From Candidatus Omnitrophota bacterium (lineage in GTDB: Bacteria > Omnitrophota > Gorgyraeia > Zapsychrales > Fredricksoniimonadaceae): a stretch of DNA of 5,050 nt. The stretch spans positions 1 to 5,050 of the forward strand of contig JAEUSC010000014.1 of NCBI GenBank assembly GCA_016789035.1, in the 5' to 3' direction. The notes beneath the pieces are model-generated. The model was not told where the DNA came from and did no database searches. It saw only the letters and a list, made by a program, of their open reading frames with translations. This document shows positions 1 through 5,050 of the stretch, piece after piece; position 1 is the stretch's first letter, and the number at the start of each line of letters is the position of its first letter. Both the position numbers and the translations under genes were made by a program.

Positions 1-2
1 CG

Positions 3-1469
3 TTTATTAATAGTGAAGCGGAGCGTTTGACAGGATGGAGCAGTGCCCAAGCGGCCGGACAAGCGCTTCCCATCGTTTTTCGTATCGTCAATGAAGAAAC
101 CCGTCACATCGTGGAGAATCCCGTCGAAAAGGTTCTTCGTTCGGGCGCCACGGTTGGACTTGCCAATCATACGATCCTGATCAAGAGAGATGGTTCGGAA
201 ATTCCTATTGATGACAGCGCCGCGCCTATCCGTCTTTCGAATGGACAAATTTTTGGCGTTGTTTTGATCTTTCGTGATTTCACCGATCATAAAAATGCCG
301 AGCATTCGCTCAAACAACTGAACCGGGAGTTGAATGATTTAACAGCGCATTTGGAGAAACGAGTTGAAGAACGCACTAAGCAGTTGGAGGAACAGGCTGG
401 CTTGCTGCGTCAATTAGCTGTGGAATTGACGGAAGTGGAAGAGGAAGAGCGCAAGCGTTTGGCCCAGCTTTTGCACGATCATTTGCAGCAGTTATTAATT
501 GCTATCAAGATCCGTTTGGAGCTGATGCGAAAGTCCGAAAATCTGGATAAAACGGCGGTTGCTGAAATGAGCTCGTTTGTCGAGGAGGCTTATCAGTCGT
601 CTCGCACACTCACAGCGGAATTACGGCCGCCCGTGCTTTATGAAAGCGGTTTGGGTGCGGCTCTGCGTTTTCTGGCCAGAAAGTTCGAAAAAGATCAGAA
701 ATTGAAAATTCATCTTTCCATTTTTGCAGATGCAGAACCTGTCTCAGACATTTTTAAAGTTATGATTTATCAATCGGTCCAAGAGGCTTTATTGAATATT
801 GTCAAGTACGCCGGGATAACGGAATGCAGCCTCGTTATGGAAAAGGTTGAAGAGAAAAGAATTCATATTATTGTTTCTGACAAGGGTAAAGGATTCGATC
901 CAAAAATTATTGGTTTAAAAGGTGCGGGAGGTTTCGGGCTTTTCAGTATCCGGGAGAGAATAAAGGCATTGGGTGGGGAATGCAAAATCATTTCCGCTGT
1001 CGGTGAAGGGACTTCGTTAGAAATGATTTTGCCTGCCGAAACAAAAATTTTGGAGCCGCAGGCTGTTGAAATTTCGCAGTCGCCCATTTTATTAAATAAG
1101 GACAAAGAGAGAATATCGGTCCTGGTTGCCGATGACCACAAGATTGTCCGGCAGTCACTGGCACGGGCATTGAGTTTGGAGTCTTTCATTGATGAAGTAT
1201 TTGAGGCTTCCAATGGAAAGGAAGCTGTTCGTATGGTGCAAGAGAGAAGGCCCAATGTGGTCATTATGGATTTTAATATGCCTGAAATGAACGGGCTTGA
1301 GGCGACCCGTATTCTTCATAAGCAGTATCCGCATATTAAAATTATCGGACTTTCGGTGCAGGCGGAGGAAGAAATGATCCAAATGATGAGAGAGGCGGGA
1401 GCTGTGAGGTTTTTTAATAAAAATGAGGATATGGAAGTCTTGATGAAAACTTTGAAGAGCTTGCTTTAG
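3..1469 (+). CDS. Hybrid sensor histidine kinase with C-terminal receiver domain (PAS-HisKA_3-HATPase_c-REC), 5'-truncated by window
   Basis: Cytoplasmic two-component signalling protein; ligand unknown. The reading frame is open to the window edge, and the codons before the TTG at 27 encode FINSEAER, which runs straight into LTGW, a typical PAS sequence, so the gene begins upstream and the TTG is not its start. Counting from the codon at 3 (488 residues visible): PAS about 1-98; heptad-rich linker about 99-145; HisKA_3 dimerisation domain of the NarL-partner kinase type about 140-210, with phospho-acceptor His158 in LLHDHLQQ; HATPase_c about 255-345, with N-box Asn265, G1 box DKGKGFD (Asp293) and G2 box [11 protein letters not shown]; receiver about 370-488, with acidic pair Asp377/Asp378, phospho-acceptor Asp423 in MDFNMP, Ser451 and Lys473. 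The protein ends with the receiver: there is no HTH or other output domain. No transmembrane segment is visible in this part. The G1 box has Lys where Asn is usual. Phosphotransfer to a separate DNA-binding regulator is inferred, not seen. Family call is firm; signal and targets are unknown. Confidence 0.93.
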   Translation, partial: FINSEAERLTGWSSAQAAGQALPIVFRIVNEETRHIVENPVEKVLRSGATVGLANHTILIKRDGSEIPIDDSAAPIRLSNGQIFGVVLIFRDFTDHKNAEHSLKQLNRELNDLTAHLEKRVEERTKQLEEQAGLLRQLAVELTEVEEEERKRLAQLLHDHLQQLLIAIKIRLELMRKSENLDKTAVAEMSSFVEEAYQSSRTLTAELRPPVLYESGLGAALRFLARKFEKDQKLKIHLSIFADAEPVSDIFKVMIYQSVQEALLNIVKYAGITECSLVMEKVEEKRIHIIVSDKGKGFDPKIIGLKGAGGFGLFSIRERIKALGGECKIISAVGEGTSLEMILPAETKILEPQAVEISQSPILLNKDKERISVLVADDHKIVRQSLARALSLESFIDEVFEASNGKEAVRMVQERRPNVVIMDFNMPEMNGLEATRILHKQYPHIKIIGLSVQAEEEMIQMMREAGAVRFFNKNEDMEVLMKTLKSLL

Positions 1470-1497
1470 TTTTTATAAATTTTGAGTGCCTTTACCG

Positions 1498-1530
1498 AAA
1501 CTCCGATGATGAAAGTCCTCGGAGTTTTTT
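1498..1530 (+). terminator. Rho-independent terminator of the hybrid kinase gene
   Basis: A perfect 9-bp stem, AAACTCCGA (1498-1506) with TCGGAGTTT (1519-1527), closes a 12-base loop and runs into six T residues (1525-1530). It lies 28 bases after the kinase stop codon, so it ends that transcript and separates it from the glycosyltransferase gene. Confidence 0.82.
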
Positions 1531-1676
1531 ATTGTCGCGAAACACCCCGGCTTCAATCGAATCAAGAGCAAACATATTCGGTGAGCGTATCGGGCGAGGG
1601 AACGTCGAGAAAACTGCTTATCAGAGGTGAGGAGCGGGAGATTCATTGGGGCTAAAACGGTCAATAAGCATGCCGG

Positions 1677-1705
1677 TTCATGAACGGATTATGTCAGAAT
1701 ATAAC
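1677..1705 (+). promoter_or_regulatory. Possible sigma-70-like promoter for the glycosyltransferase, flanked by palindromes
   Basis: TATAAC at 1700-1705 matches the -10 consensus at five of six positions, and TTCATG lies 17 bases upstream at 1677-1682 as a poor -35 (three of six). The -35 falls inside the 10-bp palindrome GTTCATGAAC, and a second 12-bp palindrome lies just past the predicted start near 1712. This arrangement could mark a regulated promoter, but the -35 is weak and no regulator is encoded in the window. Confidence 0.3.
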
Positions 1706-1833
1706 AAAAGATACATTTATGAACATTAATGTTGAATTAATCCCTGTTTAATCTTGTTTCAGATAGTCTATTGCCTTCAAGGGGTGTCAGAAGCCCACAA
1801 CGATTTTTACTTCTAGTCTAACCGTCTGCTTAT

Positions 1834-1842
1834 GGAAGAGAG
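1834..1842 (+). promoter_or_regulatory. Ribosome binding site of the glycosyltransferase
   Basis: The purine run GGAAGAGAG lies six bases before the ATG at 1849 and is a moderate Shine-Dalgarno match. An in-frame TAA at 1819 limits how far upstream the gene could begin, and no ATG, GTG or TTG lies between, so 1849 is the likely start. Confidence 0.55.
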
Positions 1843-1848
1843 CTGCTT

Positions 1849-2847
1849 ATGTCGCAATTGCCGTTGGTGACGATTGTTGTTGTACCCCGAGATCGCTTTT
1901 ATTTTACACAAGAGTCTTTAGAAAGCCTTCTTGAACATACCGACTATCCCTATCATCTGGTTTATGTCGATGCCGGATCGCCGCAACATATCCGCAACTA
2001 TTTACAGAAAAAGTCTGCTGAAAATCAATTTGAATTGATCCGCAGCAATCATTATTTGTCACCCAATCGTGCCCGAAATCTCGGATTAAGCCGTGTGAAA
2101 ACAAAGTATGTGGTTTTTCTGGATAATGATGTGGTCGTTTCGCCCGGTTGGCTTACGGCCATGGTGGATTGCGTCAATGAAACAGGGTGTGCGGCGGTTT
2201 GTCCCCTGACATGTCAGGATACGCCTATTCATGAACACATTCATTACGCGGGTGGAGAGGCCAGCATCGAGGAAGTGCAAAAGGCCGGGGTTACCGAGCG
2301 CCGTTTGGTTGAGAAAATGTATCTGCAGGATAAAAAGGTTACACAGGTACGTGATCAGCTCCGACGGGTTTCTATCGGATTTACCGAATTTCACTGTTTT
2401 CTTGTGCGGACAGATGTGTGTAATAAAGTCGGGGGGTTTGATGAAGCCATGACATGTACGAAAGAGCACATTGATTTTTCTTTAAGGGTCAAGGATGCGG
2501 GGGAAAGCATTTATTTTGAACCGAAATCGCTTGTGACATTTTTGACTCATTTTTCCTCTCCGGCGCTTGCATCATGGGATGTTCCTTTTTACATGTTGCG
2601 CTGGTCGGATGCGTGGGAATATGGCAGCCTTAAGCATTTGAGCGCCAAATGGAGACTGACTGAAAATAGTTATTTTAAGGACCGTTATAAAAATCTGGGT
2701 TGGCGACGGAAAGAAACAATTGTTAAGCCTCTCGTCAGGAAAATTCCGTTCCATTATGTGGGCCGCGTGGCTGAAAAGATTTTGTGCGTGTTGGAAAAAC
2801 AGTTTAACCGATGTTTAACTAGCTATTATTCCTGGCGCTACGGTTAG
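1849..2847 (+). CDS. Family 2 (GT-A fold) glycosyltransferase
   Basis: Predicted to transfer a sugar from a nucleotide-sugar donor to an acceptor in surface glycan or polysaccharide synthesis; donor and acceptor cannot be told from sequence. The 332-residue protein has a nucleotide-binding beta-strand near 5-42 (VTIVVV, then LVYVDAGSP), the conserved SPNRARNLGL loop (71-80), the metal-binding DxD motif Asp92-Asn93-Asp94 in VVFLDNDVVVSPGWL, a GGFDE motif (195-199) and an acidic EHIDFSLR segment (206-213) where GT2 enzymes carry the catalytic base region. The first loop reads VVVPRDRF instead of the usual IPTYN; I recall this variant from a subgroup of bacterial GT2 proteins that also share a C-terminal RWSDAW...KW region, seen here at 251-268. 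There is no signal peptide or membrane segment, so it is probably cytosolic or peripheral. It stands alone, separated from the kinase by a terminator, and meets the MshEN-PilZ gene tail to tail. Confidence 0.88.
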   Translation: MSQLPLVTIVVVPRDRFYFTQESLESLLEHTDYPYHLVYVDAGSPQHIRNYLQKKSAENQFELIRSNHYLSPNRARNLGLSRVKTKYVVFLDNDVVVSPGWLTAMVDCVNETGCAAVCPLTCQDTPIHEHIHYAGGEASIEEVQKAGVTERRLVEKMYLQDKKVTQVRDQLRRVSIGFTEFHCFLVRTDVCNKVGGFDEAMTCTKEHIDFSLRVKDAGESIYFEPKSLVTFLTHFSSPALASWDVPFYMLRWSDAWEYGSLKHLSAKWRLTENSYFKDRYKNLGWRRKETIVKPLVRKIPFHYVGRVAEKILCVLEKQFNRCLTSYYSWRYG

Positions 2848-2895
2848 AAGTTTGAAAATTGCTTTCACGTAGTTGTTAATAAATTTCAGTAATTT

Positions 2896-2927
2896 AAAAG
2901 CCTTCTCAAGAAACGGGGGAGGCTTTT
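2896..2927. terminator. Bidirectional rho-independent terminator between convergent genes
   Basis: AAAAGCCTTCTC (2896-2907) pairs with GGGGAGGCTTTT (2916-2927) over 12 bp, including two G-U pairs for the + strand RNA, around an 8-base loop. It ends in TTTT on the + strand and also in CTTTTAAATT on the - strand. It lies 48 bases past the stop of the glycosyltransferase and 43 bases past that of the convergent MshEN-PilZ gene, so it can end both transcripts. On the - strand the two G-U positions become A-C mismatches, so termination there may be weaker. Confidence 0.8.
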
Positions 2928-2970
2928 GCTTTGTGACAAATCCATTCAGAGGGGGATCGAGCGGTTGCTG

Positions 2971-4047
2971 TTACTTTTCGGCGGCTTCCATTTCCTTGTG
3001 CGACACAGCATAATTCATGATGACGGTCGTGTCGTGCTTGGAAATTTTCATAATCTTGACGCCAATCTCAAATTTATCCTTACCCAGGGGGATGCATCGG
3101 ACAACCTGGGTGACGACAGCGATCGGCAGCGGATGAATATGATCCGGCAGGTTGACTTCCAGCGTTAGCATGGTTCCGATAGCTATGTTCAGCAGTGAAC
3201 CAAATGAAAAACCGTTCCGGCTGACATTGATGGTTTTGGTTTTGACATATCGTCCTTCGTGAGGAAAGTGAATATCAATCTTGGTTTTATAACGGACTGC
3301 GCCCCGTCGGTCAGCGCCCACATAGGTCTGTGTCTGTACAAAAAAGTTGGGGACCTTGGATTTTTTGTTGTGTACGGAGCTTTTGTAATAGGTTTGCAGC
3401 GAGGCCAGAATTTCGGAAATGACTCCTACAAACGGAACAACTTTGAGTCCGGTGATTTCTTCCAGCTCTTTAATGGCATTTTGATCGAGGGGATCGATCA
3501 TGACAACGGTCAGCACTTCGCCGTTATTTTCGACAGGTAACACCCAGTGTTTTTCCGCAATATCCTGCGGGATCATTTTGATAACGTCATTCGAGACGTT
3601 GTACATTCCCAGCGGCAGGTAGGGGACTTTGAACTGTTCCGACAAGCAATGGGCCAGCTGAGTTTCATTGATGATGCCGAAATGTAGAAGATACTGGGTA
3701 AGACTTCCGCCATGGGTTCTTTGATATTCGAGGGCCTGATCCAGAGCTTCTTTCGTGATGAGATTGCGTTCAATCAGGATCTCACCGATCGCTTTTTTGG
3801 GCTGGCGGGTGCTGCTCAGCGTAGGAGACGTCCCAATTGTATTCGGTAGAGGACGCAGGGCGGAAGAAATGGCCTGCTCGTGATGTTTGGTAACGTCTTC
3901 TAATGCTGTCTTTGCTGGCGGCACGGCGGGTGTAAGCTGCTTTTTAAATCTTACCAACAGCATGTCTGCAAAAAGCTTGATAAATATAATGCAGGTGCTT
4001 AATTTGAAAATGAGCCAACAGATGCTATCAATCTCACTAATAGACAT
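2971..4047 (-). CDS. Membrane-anchored MshEN (GspE/PilB N-terminal) - PilZ domain protein, putative c-di-GMP receptor
   Basis: The 358-residue protein probably senses cyclic-di-GMP at the inner membrane and acts through partner proteins. Residues about 8-33 form one hydrophobic segment followed by RFKK, which suggests a membrane anchor with the rest in the cytosol. A Pro/Ser/Thr-rich linker (about 38-83) leads to an MshEN domain (about 85-225) with its two 24-residue repeats at 86-109 and 115-138. The PilZ domain (about 246-350) keeps both ligand motifs: RxxxR at Arg248-Arg252 and NxSxxG at Asn274-Gly279. In the MshEN repeats the usual leading Arg/Lys is Ala86 and Ser115, the second repeat lacks its early Gly (Thr117), while Gln109 and Gln138 remain. 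There are no Walker motifs, so it is not a secretion or pilus ATPase. The start is supported by AAAGGA five to six bases upstream of the ATG. It is a single-gene unit. Domain calls are firm; what it controls (pili, secretion, polysaccharide) is unknown. Confidence 0.88.
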   Translation of the reverse strand: MSISEIDSICWLIFKLSTCIIFIKLFADMLLVRFKKQLTPAVPPAKTALEDVTKHHEQAISSALRPLPNTIGTSPTLSSTRQPKKAIGEILIERNLITKEALDQALEYQRTHGGSLTQYLLHFGIINETQLAHCLSEQFKVPYLPLGMYNVSNDVIKMIPQDIAEKHWVLPVENNGEVLTVVMIDPLDQNAIKELEEITGLKVVPFVGVISEILASLQTYYKSSVHNKKSKVPNFFVQTQTYVGADRRGAVRYKTKIDIHFPHEGRYVKTKTINVSRNGFSFGSLLNIAIGTMLTLEVNLPDHIHPLPIAVVTQVVRCIPLGKDKFEIGVKIMKISKHDTTVIMNYAVSHKEMEAAEK

Positions 4048-4052
4048 AGGGT

Positions 4053-4095
4053 TCCTTTACTTTTTTATTTTATAATTTGAAACTTAATTGGGCAA
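4053..4095 (-). promoter_or_regulatory. Promoter and ribosome binding site of the MshEN-PilZ gene
   Basis: Read on the - strand, TTGCCC (4095-4090) matches the -35 at four of six positions. After 17 bases comes TAAAAT (4072-4067), which matches the -10 at five of six. The Shine-Dalgarno AAAGGA (4058-4053) follows, five bases before the ATG. The predicted transcript starts near 4060, giving a very short leader of about 13 bases. A second -10-like TATAAA overlaps at 15-base spacing. Confidence 0.45.
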
Positions 4096-4134
4096 AGATC
4101 TTTTTACATAAATTCCGTGAACTAATTGTTTTTT

Positions 4135-4170
4135 AGCTGACGCCCGATGGGCTTTTATTTACCGTCGGCT
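4135..4170. promoter_or_regulatory. Nested hairpin in the divergent intergenic region
   Basis: AGCTGACG (4135-4142) can pair with CGTCGGCT (4163-4170) through one G-U pair. Inside lies an alternative small hairpin, GCCC (4142-4145) with GGGC (4149-4152), followed by TTTTATTT (4153-4160). The inner hairpin with its T-run looks like a weak + strand terminator or attenuator; the two stems share only G4142. No gene reading on the + strand precedes it, so its purpose is unclear. Confidence 0.3.
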
Positions 4171-4205
4171 TCAGAAATATAATCATCTGCAGAATTGTGT
4201 GTCGT

Positions 4206-4235
4206 GGTCTTAAAAGCACTGTGCATTTCAAGACC
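4206..4235. promoter_or_regulatory. Dyad-symmetric element upstream of the metal ATPase gene
   Basis: GGTCTT (4206-4211) and AAGACC (4230-4235) are perfect 6-bp inverted arms. Between them, AAA/TTT and GCA/TGC can continue the stem with one mismatch and one bulge around the loop CTG. There is no T-run on either strand, which argues against a terminator. It sits about 36 bases before the TATAAT of the ATPase, so it could be an operator or activator site; no regulator gene is visible. Confidence 0.35.
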
Positions 4236-4271
4236 GTAATAAATTTAGAAATATGCCTTAAGCAAATCAGT

Positions 4272-4277
4272 TATAAT
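4272..4277 (+). promoter_or_regulatory. Perfect -10 element directly in front of the P1B ATPase start codon
   Basis: TATAAT lies six bases before the ATG at 4284, so a transcript starting seven bases after it would begin at the ATG itself. No good -35 hexamer stands 16-18 bases upstream (the region is A+T-rich), and no TG extension precedes the -10. No Shine-Dalgarno sequence is visible before the ATG, which agrees with a leaderless mRNA but could also be coincidence in A+T-rich DNA. Confidence 0.4.
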
Positions 4278-4283
4278 TAATCT

Positions 4284-5050
4284 ATGAAGAAGGTATCTAA
4301 AGAAATTTTCATTGCCGTTTTTGCTGCTGCAGGTATCGCACTTTATCTGAGTTTGCGGTTCCTGTGGGGGTATTCAGATCAACAATCGTATTGGTCATTG
4401 CTGCTTGTTTTGGTCTTAGGAGGTTTTCCGCTTGTATGGGGTTTGGTGCAAAAAATTCTTAAGCGGGAATTTGGGTCAGACCTTTTGGCTGGAATTTCAA
4501 TCATTTCATCCGTGATATTGGGCGAATATCTGGCGGGGGCACTGGTTGTTTTAATGCTTTCCGGCGGAGCTGCTCTAGAGAGTTTTGCGGTGCGACGCGC
4601 CTCTTCGGTATTGGCGGCGTTGGCAAGGCGCATGCCGGTTTTTGCCCACCAGAAACGGCAGGAGGGTTTTATCGATATTCCGATTCAGCAGGTGAATGTC
4701 GGTGATGAATTGGTTATCTTTCCTCATGAAATCTGTCCAGTTGACGGACAGGTCATTGAAGGGCATGGGACCATGGATGAATCGTATTTAACCGGTGAAC
4801 CATTCAACGTTTCAAAGGCATTGGGTTCATTTGTTCTGTCGGGTGCTATTAATGCAGATGCGTCATTAACCATACGCGCCACCAAGCGCGCCGGTGATTC
4901 ACGTTACGCAAAAATTATGGAAGTTATGCGCGCGGCTGAAGAAAAACGGCCCCACATTCAGCGACTGGGAAATCAGTTGGGCGCAATTTATACGCCCATC
5001 GCATTGGCATTGGCGCTCGGTTCTTGGATTTTTAGTCATGATCCGATGCG
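4284..5050 (+). CDS. P1B-type heavy-metal-translocating ATPase, N-terminal part (3'-truncated by window)
   Basis: Inner-membrane pump predicted to use ATP to move a metal cation; the metal cannot be assigned because the selectivity helix, the phosphorylation site DKTGT and the ATP-binding domain lie beyond the window. The visible 255 residues show four hydrophobic segments (about 7-28, 38-57, 66-80, 81-98), as in P1B pumps, then the actuator domain: VGDELVIFPHE followed by CPVDG near 150 and DESYLTGEP, with the conserved TGE at 170-172. A further membrane segment begins near 233. The motif LSGGAALE (92-99) at the end of the fourth helix resembles the LSGGEALE seen in a subset of P1B proteins. 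No N-terminal HMA domain or CxxC metal-binding site is present. A TAA at 4278 blocks any upstream in-frame start, and the ATG at 4284 keeps the first helix intact. The frame is open to the window edge. It is transcribed away from the MshEN-PilZ gene across a 236-base gap. Confidence 0.9.
   Translation, partial: MKKVSKEIFIAVFAAAGIALYLSLRFLWGYSDQQSYWSLLLVLVLGGFPLVWGLVQKILKREFGSDLLAGISIISSVILGEYLAGALVVLMLSGGAALESFAVRRASSVLAALARRMPVFAHQKRQEGFIDIPIQQVNVGDELVIFPHEICPVDGQVIEGHGTMDESYLTGEPFNVSKALGSFVLSGAINADASLTIRATKRAGDSRYAKIMEVMRAAEEKRPHIQRLGNQLGAIYTPIALALALGSWIFSHDPM

Larger units (their letters stand above)
1531..1848. other. Intergenic stretch between kinase terminator and glycosyltransferase
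   Basis: About 318 bases with no convincing gene. The first part (1531-1660) is richer in G+C and contains an open frame ending at the TAA at 1653, but no ribosome binding site or recognisable protein. The second part (1660-1760) is A+T-rich and holds two perfect palindromes, GTTCATGAAC at 1676-1685 and AACATTAATGTT at 1722-1733, on either side of a candidate -10 element. From there to 1848 it is probably the 5' leader of the glycosyltransferase. TAGTCTA occurs twice (1764-1770 and 1814-1820). I recognise no known riboswitch or small RNA. Confidence 0.5.

Noticed and set aside
27..29. TTG as the start codon of the hybrid kinase
   Set aside because: The frame is open upstream and encodes conserved PAS residues (FINSEAER) before this codon, so the real start lies outside the window.
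863..1264. 133-codon - strand frame inside the kinase gene
   Set aside because: It is antisense to the HATPase_c and receiver domains and has no recognisable protein features.
1509..1655. 48-codon + strand frame starting inside the kinase terminator
   Set aside because: It has no ribosome binding site, starts within the terminator hairpin and gives no recognisable protein. A remnant of a lost gene cannot be excluded, but I cannot support a feature.
1473..1664. 63-codon - strand frame between kinase and glycosyltransferase
   Set aside because: It reads through the terminator hairpin, has no recognisable domain and no clear ribosome binding site.
2086..2469. 127-codon - strand frame inside the glycosyltransferase
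   Set aside because: It is antisense to the conserved GT2 core; its composition is that of a shadow frame and no domain is recognisable.
2847..3000. Operon or defence-island relationship between glycosyltransferase and MshEN-PilZ genes
   Set aside because: The genes converge on a shared terminator, so they are not co-transcribed, and no neighbouring gene belongs to a known defence system.
3259..3540. 93-codon + strand frame opposite the MshEN-PilZ gene (also 2926-3168)
   Set aside because: Both lie antisense to clearly recognisable MshEN and PilZ coding sequence and have no ribosome binding site; the second crosses the end of that gene only by chance.
4048..4283. c-di-GMP (GEMM) riboswitch in the intergenic region beside the c-di-GMP receptor gene
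   Set aside because: A GGGCAAA string occurs at 4090-4096, but the surrounding conserved GEMM core and paired helices are absent, and it falls on the wrong strand for the PilZ gene, overlapping its promoter.
1..5050. tRNA, rRNA, insertion sequence, CRISPR array or phage attachment site
   Set aside because: By eye I found no cloverleaf, rRNA core sequence, transposase, terminal inverted repeats or regularly spaced repeats.

Overview
The window holds four protein-coding genes, two of them cut by the window edges, with no RNA gene, insertion sequence or CRISPR array that I can see. Base composition is moderate (by eye slightly under half G+C). The gene set is a cytoplasmic hybrid sensor kinase, an inner-membrane MshEN-PilZ protein, a GT2 glycosyltransferase and a P1B metal pump. 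It fits a free-living Gram-negative bacterium with cyclic-di-GMP signalling. Stand-alone MshEN-PilZ proteins are something I associate with Omnitrophota and related environmental lineages, but this is a weak guess and nothing here fixes the taxonomy.

Layout. (1) Positions 1-1469, + strand: 3' part of a PAS / HisKA_3 / HATPase_c / receiver hybrid histidine kinase, closed by a clear rho-independent terminator at 1498-1530. (2) 1470-1848: a 379-base gap with that terminator, two short perfect palindromes around a weak promoter candidate, and the leader of the next gene. (3) 1849-2847, + strand: complete 332-residue family 2 glycosyltransferase. (4) 2896-2927: hairpin with T-runs on both strands, apparently shared by two convergent genes. 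(5) 2971-4047, - strand: complete 358-residue protein with an N-terminal membrane segment, a GspE/MshE-type N-terminal domain and a C-terminal PilZ domain, with a recognisable promoter and ribosome binding site. (6) 4048-4283: divergent intergenic region with two imperfect hairpins. (7) 4284 to the window end, + strand: 5' part of a P1B-type ATPase whose ATG sits only six bases after a perfect TATAAT, suggesting a leaderless transcript.

Working together. No two genes form an operon: each sits in its own transcription unit. A link between the glycosyltransferase (surface polysaccharide) and the c-di-GMP receptor (surface or polysaccharide control) is plausible from convergent adjacency but is only inference. 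The most unusual item is the MshEN-PilZ protein: it pairs two domain types that both can bind c-di-GMP, lacks any ATPase module, and keeps the PilZ ligand motifs while the MshEN motifs are degenerate.
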